Source: Alphaproteobacteria bacterium
GTDB lineage: Bacteria > Pseudomonadota > Alphaproteobacteria > UBA7985 > JAUIBT01
Assembly: GCA_030428255.1 (NCBI GenBank)
Contig: JAUIBT010000017.1
Location: forward strand, 23,947-87,946
Direction: 5' to 3'
DNA: 64,000 bases
The position numbers and the translations under genes are program-made. Shown here in pieces: positions 55,154 to 63,840 of the stretch. The first letter of the stretch is position 1. Every line of letters begins with the position of its first letter. The notes beneath the pieces were generated by a model. That model saw only the letters and a program-made list of their open reading frames with translations, was not told the DNA's origin and did no database searches.

Positions 55154-56101
55154 ATGACTACAGCTACCGGCAGCGAGGCTCTAACCACCCACAGCGCAGA
55201 GCAGGACGCGCGTAACGACGACCTGCTGATCTACGTCAACGGCGAACTGGTGCATAAGGACGAGGCCAAGGTCTCGGTCTACGACTCCGGGTTTATGTTG
55301 GGCGATGGCATGTGGGAGGGCATGCGGCTCTATGAAGGTCATTGGGCCTTTTTCGACGAGCACATGGACCGCCTGTTCCAAAGCTGCAAGGCCGTGAGCC
55401 TGGACATCGGCCTGAGCCGCGATGAGATCCGCGCCCTGCTGGACCGTACTGCTGCCGCCAATGGCATGACCAGCGATGCACATTGCCGCCTGATGATCAC
55501 CCGCGGGCGCAAGGCCAAACCCTTTCAGCACCCCTCGCTGAGCCGCTGGGGGCCGACCATCGTCGCCATAGTCGAGCATTCCAAACCCGCCGAAGCCCTG
55601 GCCGCCAAGGGCATCCGCCTGGCCAGCGTACCGCAGGTGCGCGGCCTGCCCCACAGCCAAGACCCCAAGTTCAACAGTCACTCCAAGCTGAACTGCGTCA
55701 TTGCCTGCTTGCAAGCCGAACAAGCGGGCGCAGACGAGGGCTTGATGTTGGACCCACATGGCTTCGTAAACACCACCAATGCCTGTAATTTCTTCATTGT
55801 GCGCAAGGGCGCGGTTTGGACCTCGACCGGCGATTACTGCATGAATGGTGTCACACGCCAGAAGGTGATCGACCTGTGCCGCGCCCATGACATCCCGGTG
55901 TTCGAAAAGAATTTCTCGCTCTATGAGGCCTATGGCGCGGACGAAGCCTTCTTGACCGGCACCTTTGGGGCTCAGACTCCGGTGGCTGAGATCGACGGGC
56001 GCGCCATCGGTGACGGCAGCCGTCCGCTCACTCAGCGCATTCGCGCACTCTATAAGGATTTGATTGCCGCTTATATCGCCCGACAAGAGGCGCGTCTTTG
56101 A
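55154..56101 (+). CDS. Class IV aminotransferase (branched-chain/D-amino acid type)
   Basis: 315 residues. The PLP lysine is K178 in N-S-H-S-K-L-N-C. YDSGFMLGDGMWEGMRLYEGHWAFFDEHMDRL is the fold-type IV N-terminal domain, and LTGTFGAQTPVAEIDGR lies near the end. It resembles branched-chain aminotransferases, but specificity in this family cannot be called by eye. Cotranscribed with the sulfotransferase-like gene just upstream. Confidence 0.9.
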   Translation: MTTATGSEALTTHSAEQDARNDDLLIYVNGELVHKDEAKVSVYDSGFMLGDGMWEGMRLYEGHWAFFDEHMDRLFQSCKAVSLDIGLSRDEIRALLDRTAAANGMTSDAHCRLMITRGRKAKPFQHPSLSRWGPTIVAIVEHSKPAEALAAKGIRLASVPQVRGLPHSQDPKFNSHSKLNCVIACLQAEQAGADEGLMLDPHGFVNTTNACNFFIVRKGAVWTSTGDYCMNGVTRQKVIDLCRAHDIPVFEKNFSLYEAYGADEAFLTGTFGAQTPVAEIDGRAIGDGSRPLTQRIRALYKDLIAAYIARQEARL

Positions 56102-56275
56102 GGCTGCGGAAACCGCGCGCGCTCAGAGCCCGAACAATCGCCCTCGATTGCGTCAGAGCTGCCAGGGGTGCATTTGCGGCAATATCAAAGAGATGGAGCG
56201 CGTCGTCTGAATTCAATTCAATGAAACACGCTCAAGCGCCAAGCTGGGGTCCTTGGCCGAAAAGGCGGGCTTGCG

Positions 56276-58420
56276 CTAACCCTGGCCTCGGCAGGCATCG
56301 CGCAACTTGACCACCACATCGCTGCCAAGTCGCAGGCTGGAGCGCCGACGGTGTTGCACCCGTGACGCAGCATCTTGACTGCCCTGGCTTTGAGACAGGG
56401 CCTTGGCGGCACCCGGGAAAACGCTGGGGTCCCGGTCAAAAATATAGCCCGCCACCATGCGCGTGCGGCGATCCACCACCCCCGTCAGGCACAAGCGCCC
56501 GCCGCAGCCTTTGGCTGCCGGGATGCCTAAGGCTGGCAGTCGCAAGCCTTTCTTTTTCAGCCAGGCATTGCTTGCCGCTTGCAGTGCTAATACCTGCTCG
56601 CTGCTTTCAGGGGTCCAGCGTGCCTTTTTCTTCTTACCGTTCAGCAGCGCCAGCTTTTGTTGGTCTGGAGAGGTAAAGGGGTCAATACGGCGTTCAAGCA
56701 ACCAGCCGGCGATCAAGTCATTGAAGACGAAATCAAAGGCCGTCGCTGCCTGCCCGTCTGCGCCTGATCCATCAACAGCTGAACCGTCAACCGCTGAACC
56801 GTCAACTGGGCGCAAGTCCTTGGGCGTCACCTGATCCAGTTGGAAGAGCTGCTGCAAGCTGCCCATGGCGGCCAGCATGTCGGCCTGTTGATCGACAAAT
56901 CGCTCGCAGGCCTGGGGATCAACGCGGCCTCGTACGGCTGCCGCCTGTGCTTCGCTGCTGGCGAGCTGGTTTTGCAAGCGCTCGATGCGGTTGGTCAGCT
57001 TGGTATTGCGATTTTGCAGGTCGATATTATCGCGCTCTAGATCGTGGAGCATGGGCTCATAGTGCGATTTGATCGACTCATTTAGGCTGTGGACCTGCTG
57101 CAACAGCCCATCGCGCTCGCCGCCAAAGCTGGCGATCTGAGCCTGGAGCGCGGCGACCTGTGCGCCAAGCTCGGCATCGAAGGTATCGGCGGTTTCTTGG
57201 TAGGCCTGATTGACGACCTGGGCCCGCAACAGGGCCGCATCGCGCTCAAAGTGCAACAGATCAAGCTCGTCAAACAACGCGGACACTTGGGTACCTTCGC
57301 GGTCTAACAGCTTTTTGATCTTTGGCTCCAGCTCACCTTGAATGCGCGTCTGTGCCTGCGCCAGCGCTTGTTCAAGCTGCTGCTGGCTTGCGAGAAGCGC
57401 TTGATGTTCTTGACCCAGCCGCAACAGACCATCGCGGGTGGCCTGCAACTCGGGCAGCAGCTCAAGGTCTATCCTGATTTGATTTTGCTTTAGGCGGTCG
57501 GCCAACTGCTGACGCTCCTGCTCGGAGGCGGTGAGTTGGCGGCGGATCGCCTGCTTATCTAAACTCAAACTCGCCACCTGCTGGCGGGCATCGCTGAGCG
57601 CCGCTTCGTGCTGGTTCAGCCGCACGGCGAGCGTGGCCAAGCGCGTCGCCGGTTGCGCGTGAAGGCTGGGTGCAGCACCGCCTTCAAGACCGCCTTCAGG
57701 ACCGACTTCAGGCCTGACTTCAGGGCTGCCCATAGAGCCGCCCCTGGAGCCCCCCCTGGAGCCCCCCCTGGAGCCGATGGGCAAGCTTGCCATAGGCGGT
57801 AAGGCGGCGTGTTGGATTGGCGTGCCTGCTGCCGCATTGACGATCTGCGGCATGCTCGCTGGCCCAGGGCTGCGCGCCGCCAAGCTCCTCACTACGCCTT
57901 TAGGCAGCGGTGATAGCGAGCGCTGGAGTTCAGGTTCAGCAATCCCTGGTCCTGGGATCTGCGGCATTGGCCGCACGGGGGCTAGGGGCTGCGGTGAAAG
58001 AGCCGCGAGCGCGGTCAGCCCCCCGCCATCAGCACCGACATAGCGCAGATCCAACGGCAGGGCTGCGGCGAGCGCCACCGCCGTTGCTACGTCGCCGCTA
58101 GCGCCTGTCGTGGGAGCACCTTCGGGGCTTCTGGGGACCGGCGGAGCCAAGCTGGCCAACAGCGCCGCAAAGTCGAGCGTCGCCGCTTGGTAGCCTTGCC
58201 CATCGGAGGGAGCTGCCCCAGGCGAAACCAGATCAACAACCGCAAGCGGAACCGCAGCGCGGTGGTCTGGCAGCACGGCGTTGGTCGGCTCTGGATCGGC
58301 GGGCTTGGGGCTTTGGGCCACAGCCGTCGCCCCGCAGAGGACCACAGCCAAGCCAAGCAGGCTAGCGTGCTTGACCCAACCGTCTGCTCGCTTTTGCAAT
58401 GTTAGTCGCCACCCCCGCAT
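56276..58420 (-). CDS. Exported coiled-coil protein with low-complexity repeats, unknown
   Basis: 714 residues, not recognised. A signal peptide (about 1-35, ending TAVA-Q) leads into a Pro/Ala-rich region. At 216-232 G-S-R-G-G is repeated three times, followed by P-E-V/G repeats (233-248). A long coiled coil spans about 262-497, broken only briefly. D-G-S-A-V repeats sit at 540-556, and the C-terminal domain (600-714) has two cysteines at 639 and 644 and a basic stretch. AGGGG precedes the ATG. The layout suggests a periplasmic or envelope-spanning scaffold, similar in shape to outer-membrane tether or polysaccharide-export coiled-coil proteins, though no such family was matched. Confidence 0.7.
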   Translation of the reverse strand: MRGWRLTLQKRADGWVKHASLLGLAVVLCGATAVAQSPKPADPEPTNAVLPDHRAAVPLAVVDLVSPGAAPSDGQGYQAATLDFAALLASLAPPVPRSPEGAPTTGASGDVATAVALAAALPLDLRYVGADGGGLTALAALSPQPLAPVRPMPQIPGPGIAEPELQRSLSPLPKGVVRSLAARSPGPASMPQIVNAAAGTPIQHAALPPMASLPIGSRGGSRGGSRGGSMGSPEVRPEVGPEGGLEGGAAPSLHAQPATRLATLAVRLNQHEAALSDARQQVASLSLDKQAIRRQLTASEQERQQLADRLKQNQIRIDLELLPELQATRDGLLRLGQEHQALLASQQQLEQALAQAQTRIQGELEPKIKKLLDREGTQVSALFDELDLLHFERDAALLRAQVVNQAYQETADTFDAELGAQVAALQAQIASFGGERDGLLQQVHSLNESIKSHYEPMLHDLERDNIDLQNRNTKLTNRIERLQNQLASSEAQAAAVRGRVDPQACERFVDQQADMLAAMGSLQQLFQLDQVTPKDLRPVDGSAVDGSAVDGSGADGQAATAFDFVFNDLIAGWLLERRIDPFTSPDQQKLALLNGKKKKARWTPESSEQVLALQAASNAWLKKKGLRLPALGIPAAKGCGGRLCLTGVVDRRTRMVAGYIFDRDPSVFPGAAKALSQSQGSQDAASRVQHRRRSSLRLGSDVVVKLRDACRGQG
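57739..57780. repeat. Short tandem repeats encoding SRGG
   Basis: Direct copies of GGAGCCCCCCCT in the coding DNA give the S-R-G-G repeat of the coiled-coil protein. In-frame units of 12 bases can be gained or lost without breaking the gene. Confidence 0.75.
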
Positions 58421-58919
58421 TTGGTCCCCTCACACACTGAGAAATGCGCGCTTCGGCCCTTGGGTGCTGCTCTACCAGCGCACCCTTGTTTGCATTCACG
58501 CGCCCTTGCTCGCTGGCATTGGCGCGCGCGCCAGCTCTGACCGCGCGCAATAGTCCTGCAAAGACTGTCTGAAATCGCTCGATTTTACAACCAAGCGTTG
58601 CCAATCTTGCAATATGCGAGGCTTTCGCACGCTCCGCGCGTGCGTCTTGCGACTCAATTCTACGCGCATGTCTTGGGCTCACAGGCGATCGATCCGGCGC
58701 AGTGTCCATGTTGGCTACGCGCGCGCTTCGGTTCGGCTTGTGGCCTCCGTCACCAGGCCGCGGCTGGGCAACCGGATCGGGTACAGAAGCGGACAAAAAA
58801 AGCCCCGGATGGCAGGGCCAACCGGGGTTGCTTACGAACTACGTTTGCACTTGGTGCTCATGGAGGCCCTACGGCTGATACCGAAAGGGCGCTCCAATGA
58901 ACCCAGAGCTAGGCCTCAA
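58421..58919. other. Intergenic region between two exported-protein genes
   Basis: 499 bases on the minus strand between the repeat protein and the coiled-coil gene. It holds the repeat-protein terminator at 58795-58828 and, further down, the coiled-coil promoter. Several open frames cross it on both strands, but none has a ribosome site or a recognisable domain. Confidence 0.5.
58795..58828 (-). terminator. Terminator of the repeat-protein gene
   Basis: On the minus strand CCCCGG and CCGGGG stems close a loop of 13 bases and are followed by TTTTTTT. About 90 bases past the stop at 58920. Confidence 0.8.
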
Positions 58920-61900
58920 TTAGAGGCCGAGGAGGGAGCCACCGCTCAAAAGGCCGGTACCCAAGAGGCCACCGCCGCCAAGAAGGTTTGAAGAGCCGCT
59001 ATCGTTGTCGCCAACGTCAAGAAGCTGGTTGTTTTCGGCCGTTCCGGTTGATCCATTGCCATAGGGCAGAAGAGTGATCGTTGTGTTATTGCTGCTGCCG
59101 CCTTCAGGTTGAACGCCAAGGCTCAACAAGCTGCCGCCAGCGTCATTTTCTTCACAAGCAAAGCTCTCGCCACAAGGTTCGCCAAAGGGATCGACAGTCG
59201 ATGTCTCGGTGCTGCTGTTCAACAAGCCGGCATCCACAGTTCCGTTTCGATTTTGCTTGTCATCTCGGATTGTCAAGATGTCGCCAGTCAACATGCCCTG
59301 GTTTAACAAGCTGCCATTGCCCGTAGATGTTGTGACAATAGCGCCGTCACCCAACTGCAGACCACCGCCGAGCAGGCTACCGCCCAGCAGGCCGCCGTCG
59401 CCGCCCAGCAAACCACCGCCCAGCAGGCCACCATCGCCACCAAGGCTACCGCCCAGCAAGCCACCATCGCCACCCAGCAGATTGCCGTTCAACAGGCCGC
59501 CCTCACCGCCGAGGGTCGAGCCGCTCAGCGCGCCCAGGTCAAGGATGTTGCCAACCGTGATGCTATTGCCACTGCCGGTGCCTTCGCTCTCACCGGAGCC
59601 TCCTTCGCTGCCGCCACCCAGGTTGATCAGGTTGCCGCTCAAGAGGCCACCGTCGCCACCCAGCAGGTTGCCGTTCAACAGGCCACCGTCGCCACCAAGC
59701 AGGTTGGTGCCGCCCAAGTTGATCAGCGCGCCATCTGAGTCGCCTTCGCCACCGTCGGAACCGCCGCCCAGGTTGATCAGGTTGCCACTCAACAGGCCCC
59801 CATCACCGCCAAGCAGATTGCCGTCACCGCCAAGCAGGCTGTTGTTGCCACCTAGGTTGATCAGCGCGCCATCTGAGTCGCCTTCGCCGCCATCGGAGCC
59901 GCCGCCCAGGTTGATCAGGCCGCCGTTCAACAGGCCGCCATCGCCACCCAACAGGTTGCCGTTCAACAGGCCACCGTCGCCGCCAAGCAGGTTGTTGTTG
60001 CCACCTAGGTTGATCAGAGCGCCGTCGGAGCCGCCTTCACCGCCATCGGAGCCGCCGCCCAGATTGATGAGACCACCACTCAGCAAGCCATTGTCACCGC
60101 TAAGCAGGTTGCCGTTTAACAGGCCGCCCTCACCACCAAGCAGGTTGTTGTCTCCTCCAAGCAGGCCATTTTCACCGCCGAGCAGGCTGTTACCGCTGAG
60201 ATCGATCAGCGCGCCATTGGAGCCGCCTTCGCCGCCGTCAGAACCGCCGTCCAGATTGACCAGACCACCACTCAACAGGCCGTTGTCACCGCCAAGCAGG
60301 CTGCCGTTCAATACGCCACCTTCTCCACCAAGCAGGTTGCCGCTCAACACGCCACCTTCCCCGCCAAGCAGATTGCCGCTCAACACGCCACCTTCCCCGC
60401 CAAGCAGATTGTTGTCTCCGCCAAGCAAGTTGCCGCTGCCCAAAATATTGCCGGTGGTCAGGCCACCGCTCAGAACATCAGCCGCCAGATTGTCGAGCAC
60501 GCTGACCGTGTTAGTGCCACCCAGCAGGCCGGGGGCGATATTATCAAGCCCAATCGTGACTTCGCCACCACCGATATTGACATCGCCTTCGTTTGTGACG
60601 TTACCGCTATTACTCAGGATGTTGCCAAGGGACGCGTCGACACCGCTCAGCACGTCGCCACCAACAATCCCGCCGTTCAGCAGCTCGCTTGTAACATCGC
60701 CGACAACAGGGCTAATCAGCACGTCACCTATCGTGGTACCCAGCAGGGTCACAGGTGAATTATCAACATTGCCGGTTTCGCCGCCCAAAACGTTGCCGGT
60801 CACGTTTTTAAGCAGGCTTGTGTTGCCAACCACAGCGCCAGTAACGTTGTTGATACCGAGATCGGCCAGCACACTGTTATCGCCCGTCAAAACGCTGCCG
60901 CCGATATCGCTCAGTATGTTGCCGCCAGCACTCAGGATATTAAGATTGTCCAATAGCGGACCCGAGATTGTTCCAATTTGGCTGGCCGAATTGTCCGCTC
61001 CGGCCCCCGCCAAGGTGTTTCCTAAGACGTCACCTACGGTCCCTTCGATGCCATTTTCGCTCAAGATATTGCCAGTGAGATTCTGAACGGTCGCCGTGGT
61101 CTCGCCCAACACGCCCGCGCCCTCCAAGACACTGGTCGATGAATTTTGCAGCAGGTTGCCCAGTGCGCCTGCACCCAAGCCGGTAAGTACGTTGGTATTC
61201 AACTCGCTCACACTTGCACTCAGGTCACTAACGGTGTTGTCATTGCCGATGCTGTTGGTCAAGGTGCTCGTTACGTCGGTGATATTTGAAGACCCGGTGT
61301 CGCCGAGCAGGACACTTGCAACGTTCTCCAAAACTGCAGCGTTGTCGCTCAGGACGTTACCACCCAGCAAACCGCTTGCAAGACTGTCATTTGCAATGTC
61401 ACTCACATTACCGTTGGCCACAACGCTTGACAGTGCATTGCTGAGATCCAACAACCCGCTTGCAACGTTGTTGTTCGAGCCGCCTAAAATACCGCTCAGA
61501 TTGTTAAACACCCGCAAGTTGTCAACCAACGTCGCATTGCTAAAAATGTCTGTGAGCGTCGCAGTCGCGTTGTTGCTTGATAGGACCGAGCTCAAGCTGC
61601 CCAAGGCATTGATATTACCGCCAATGTTTCCCGTGTTCAGCAGCTGGCCCAACATCGCTGAGTTATCCGAATCATTGAGCAAGGACGCAAGATTGTTGAT
61701 TCCGCGGACACTATTGTTACTGGCCAGCTCTGCAACCAGTTTGTTTATGCCCGCAACATTACCGCTATTGATAATTCCGGCAAGATTGTTGAGCGCCACT
61801 TCGTTGCCCGTGGCCGCCAGTGTTGCGGCCAAGCCATTAATGGCCGCGCCGCCCTCATTCGAGATGACTGATCCCGAGATCAGGGTCAGAGCATTTTGGC

Positions 61901-62213
61901 TCAACCCGTTCAGAAAGTCACCGTTCAAGGAGTTGGCCAGAGTGCCGTCGGCAATTGACAAGGCGCCGTTGGTCAACAAGTTGTTCAAGAGTCCGCTGAC
62001 TTGGCTAGAACCTTGATTGCCCTGTCCATTGCCGTTGTTGCCGTTGCTATTGTCGTCGTCGTTGTCGCAATTCGCGGCTCCTTGACCGAGGCCTTGACCG
62101 CAGTTTCCAATGCCTGGGACGCCCTGGGCAGAGGCACTGGTGCTCGCGACAGTGCTCGCGATTGCCAACAGCGCCGCGAGGGCGGTTGTAGATAGAAGGC
62201 CTGCTAAACGCAT
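58920..62213 (-). CDS. Large exported Gly/Leu/Asn repeat protein, unknown
   Basis: 1097 residues, not recognised. Signal peptide 1-30 (ending SASA-Q), then a Cys pair (38, 49) and an Asp/Asn-rich stretch (49-70). Residues 70-590 are imperfect short repeats rich in Leu, Asn, Ser, Gly, as in beta-solenoids. Residues about 595-955 are highly regular: the 12-residue unit L-L-G-G-D-G-G-L-L-N-G-N, arranged in five larger units of about 50 residues that also contain I-N-L-G-G-G-S-D-G-G-E-G. A tail with two cysteines (C-G-E-S-F-A-C) follows near 1018. No membrane anchor, autotransporter barrel or LPXTG is seen. Likely a surface, matrix or adhesion protein. Confidence 0.75.
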   Translation of the reverse strand: MRLAGLLSTTALAALLAIASTVASTSASAQGVPGIGNCGQGLGQGAANCDNDDDNSNGNNGNGQGNQGSSQVSGLLNNLLTNGALSIADGTLANSLNGDFLNGLSQNALTLISGSVISNEGGAAINGLAATLAATGNEVALNNLAGIINSGNVAGINKLVAELASNNSVRGINNLASLLNDSDNSAMLGQLLNTGNIGGNINALGSLSSVLSSNNATATLTDIFSNATLVDNLRVFNNLSGILGGSNNNVASGLLDLSNALSSVVANGNVSDIANDSLASGLLGGNVLSDNAAVLENVASVLLGDTGSSNITDVTSTLTNSIGNDNTVSDLSASVSELNTNVLTGLGAGALGNLLQNSSTSVLEGAGVLGETTATVQNLTGNILSENGIEGTVGDVLGNTLAGAGADNSASQIGTISGPLLDNLNILSAGGNILSDIGGSVLTGDNSVLADLGINNVTGAVVGNTSLLKNVTGNVLGGETGNVDNSPVTLLGTTIGDVLISPVVGDVTSELLNGGIVGGDVLSGVDASLGNILSNSGNVTNEGDVNIGGGEVTIGLDNIAPGLLGGTNTVSVLDNLAADVLSGGLTTGNILGSGNLLGGDNNLLGGEGGVLSGNLLGGEGGVLSGNLLGGEGGVLNGSLLGGDNGLLSGGLVNLDGGSDGGEGGSNGALIDLSGNSLLGGENGLLGGDNNLLGGEGGLLNGNLLSGDNGLLSGGLINLGGGSDGGEGGSDGALINLGGNNNLLGGDGGLLNGNLLGGDGGLLNGGLINLGGGSDGGEGDSDGALINLGGNNSLLGGDGNLLGGDGGLLSGNLINLGGGSDGGEGDSDGALINLGGTNLLGGDGGLLNGNLLGGDGGLLSGNLINLGGGSEGGSGESEGTGSGNSITVGNILDLGALSGSTLGGEGGLLNGNLLGGDGGLLGGSLGGDGGLLGGGLLGGDGGLLGGSLLGGGLQLGDGAIVTTSTGNGSLLNQGMLTGDILTIRDDKQNRNGTVDAGLLNSSTETSTVDPFGEPCGESFACEENDAGGSLLSLGVQPEGGSSNNTTITLLPYGNGSTGTAENNQLLDVGDNDSGSSNLLGGGGLLGTGLLSGGSLLGL
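59345..60430. repeat. Nested 36-bp and ~150-bp coding repeats
   Basis: Inside the large repeat protein. The 36-bp unit encodes L-L-G-G-D/E-G-G-L-L-N-G-N. Groups of these alternate with a block encoding I-N-L-G-G-G-S-D-G-G-E-G-D-S-D-G-A-L, which recurs near 59610, 59763, 59905, 60055 and 60245, giving about 150-bp higher-order repeats. They are near identical at DNA level, a sign of recent amplification. Confidence 0.85.
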
Positions 62214-62260
62214 GTGTTTCGAGTCCTATTGAGTAGAGTAGTTTGTAAGCCCTCGCAGTT

Positions 62261-62272
62261 TCTCATATGAGA
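62261..62272. promoter_or_regulatory. Palindrome upstream of the repeat-protein gene
   Basis: TCTCATATGAGA, perfectly self-complementary, about 50 bases before the start of the 1097-residue protein. Its place fits an operator; the regulator is unknown. Confidence 0.45.
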
Positions 62273-62725
62273 CAAATCTGTCAACTTGGGATTGGTGATC
62301 GTTCGTTTGGATTTTCCCCCTTTGCAAATTGCGGCGTCACTTGGGCCGATGTTTGGCAAAATTAACTTGCAATACAAGCGTGAAACAATCTCCTCAACCC
62401 AGGCTAACGCTATGTATTGCTAGAATAGCAAACAAATATTATCTATATTGTCGATAATAATACCGATAGTTGAGCTATATTTATACAAATAAATAAAGCA
62501 TGTTAGATCGACTCAACCTCATATCGAGTTATTATAAAATTCAACTTATATATTTTTATTATCTCCGTCATCTCATGTCATTTGAATTACTTAATATCAG
62601 CAACTTATGGTTGATTAAACCTTTCGGTGACTCTCGCAAAATGCAGCGTCGCCATGCGCTTATGCAAAAGTTCGGTTACTCACCCAAAGGGTGATCAACC
62701 TATACGTTCGAGATTCCGATTCGCA

Positions 62726-62842
62726 GGCAACTGGCACTGCGCCTATCCTAAAACTCGCCTTTTAAAATGGTTTATCGCGGTTGAAGTCGTACTTGGTGCA
62801 ATTTCTACCTAGACTTTAGGATAGGAACCCTATTCAGTTGCC
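62726..62842. repeat. 117-bp interrupted inverted repeat
   Basis: The arms are GGCAACTG (62726-62733) plus CCTATCCTAAA (62742-62752) on the left and TTTAGGATAGG (62815-62825) plus CAGTTGCC (62835-62842) on the right. Both parts are perfect, separated by 8 and 9 unpaired bases, around a 62-base centre. It could be a small non-autonomous element or a folded leader RNA of the DUF11 gene. No target-site duplication is clear. Confidence 0.65.
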
Positions 62843-62946
62843 AAGCGCGAACACCGTGGAGCAAGGATCTATTCAGCAGTAGAGTCACGAGCAAGCAAAC
62901 GCTTAGCGTCACTTTCGACGATCCCTTGAACTCTAGGACAAGCCTT

Positions 62947-63840
62947 ATGTGGAAGACATCCTTCGCGCGCCTCTGCGCAGCACTGCTGTTGGCTGGCAGT
63001 ATATTGAGCGCTCAGACAGCCTCCGCCTTTACGTCTGTGGCCAACACCGCGACCGTGACACTCGCGGGCGTAGAAGTTGACCCTGATCTATTGAACAACA
63101 CCTCAACCGCGGAGTTGACGGCGCTGTTGGACGTGATCTTGGTGGCGACAAAAGCTGACGTGGCTGCCACTTATACCCCTGGTTCAACAACCAGCTACAC
63201 CGTGACCGTGCTAAACTCCGGCGTCACACAAGCTGAAGACGTTGATATTTCCGACACTTTGCCAACGGGCGCAACTTTGACCGGAATTTCCTGTTCAACG
63301 CTGTTGCTGGCAACCTGTGGCTCGACCACCGCTGTGGCCGGCGACGCCTCCTTCACCCACACTGGCAACGTAATCCCCACTGGCGGGTCGATCGTGCTGA
63401 CCGTTGACGTCGCCTTTGCTTCAAGCATGACTGCAGCAACCATCACCAACACAGCGAACGTGATCGACAACACCTCGGGCGTGACCACCAGTGCATCAGA
63501 CATAAACGCGCGTGCAGTCGTGGCTGATGTTGCCATCGCGAAATCTGCAACAGGGACGACCTACACCCCGGGCGGCACCGACACTTATACGCTGACCATT
63601 ACAAACGCTGGCCCGTCCGACGCCATTGGCGCAACCGTGGCAGATATCCTGCCAGCAGGGGTAACCTTGAGCGGCGCTTGGAGCTGTACACCTGAAGGTT
63701 CGGGCTCTGCCTGTGCTGCGGCATCTGGCGGCACAGCAGGTGACAGCAGCATCAGCGCAACGATCGACGTGATCGACGGCGGTACGGTGACCATCACCAT
63801 CCCCGTTGTCTTCGCATCGACCGAAGCTGGCTTCCTGTAA
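62947..63840 (+). CDS. Exported protein with two DUF11-type repeats
   Basis: 297 residues from ATG 62947. The signal peptide ends near QTASA-F. SVANTATVTLAGVEVDPDLLNN precedes two Ig-like DUF11 repeats: the first with T-Y-T-P-G-S-T-T-S-Y-T-V-T-V, D-T-L-P-T-G-A-T-L and a late ITNTANV strand, the second with T-Y-T-P-G-G-T-D-T-Y-T-L-T-I. The second stops short at V-V-F-A-S-T-E-A-G-F-L, without the T-N-T-A-N-V strand that ends the first. Such repeats usually occur in long cell-surface proteins; this one is small and may be truncated. Confidence 0.8.
   Translation: MWKTSFARLCAALLLAGSILSAQTASAFTSVANTATVTLAGVEVDPDLLNNTSTAELTALLDVILVATKADVAATYTPGSTTSYTVTVLNSGVTQAEDVDISDTLPTGATLTGISCSTLLLATCGSTTAVAGDASFTHTGNVIPTGGSIVLTVDVAFASSMTAATITNTANVIDNTSGVTTSASDINARAVVADVAIAKSATGTTYTPGGTDTYTLTITNAGPSDAIGATVADILPAGVTLSGAWSCTPEGSGSACAAASGGTAGDSSISATIDVIDGGTVTITIPVVFASTEAGFL

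Larger units (their letters stand above)
62214..62946. other. AT-rich divergent region between repeat protein and DUF11 protein
   Basis: 733 bases, AT-rich from about 62330 to 62640. No gene is convincing; a 64-codon frame at 62500-62694 lacks a ribosome site. TCTCATATGAGA (62261-62272) is a perfect 12-base palindrome some 50 bases ahead of the repeat-protein start. A long inverted repeat occupies 62726-62842. The region must hold both promoters. Confidence 0.5.

Noticed and set aside
58421..58919. Several 100-145 codon frames between the two exported-protein genes
   Set aside because: Conflicting strands and frames, no ribosome sites, and the terminator at 58795 lies inside them.
59209..61086. 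Long plus-strand open frame of 625 codons with Pro-Pro-Ser repeats
   Set aside because: It is the exact antisense of the repeat region of the 1097-residue protein. Regular codons on one strand keep the other open. It has no signal peptide or ribosome site.
61096..62016. Plus-strand frame of 306 codons opposite the N-terminal half of the repeat protein
   Set aside because: Also antisense to repeat-rich coding sequence; no domain and no ribosome site.
62500..62694. 64-codon frame in the AT-rich region before the DUF11 gene
   Set aside because: No ribosome site or recognisable domain; chance open frame in AT-rich DNA.
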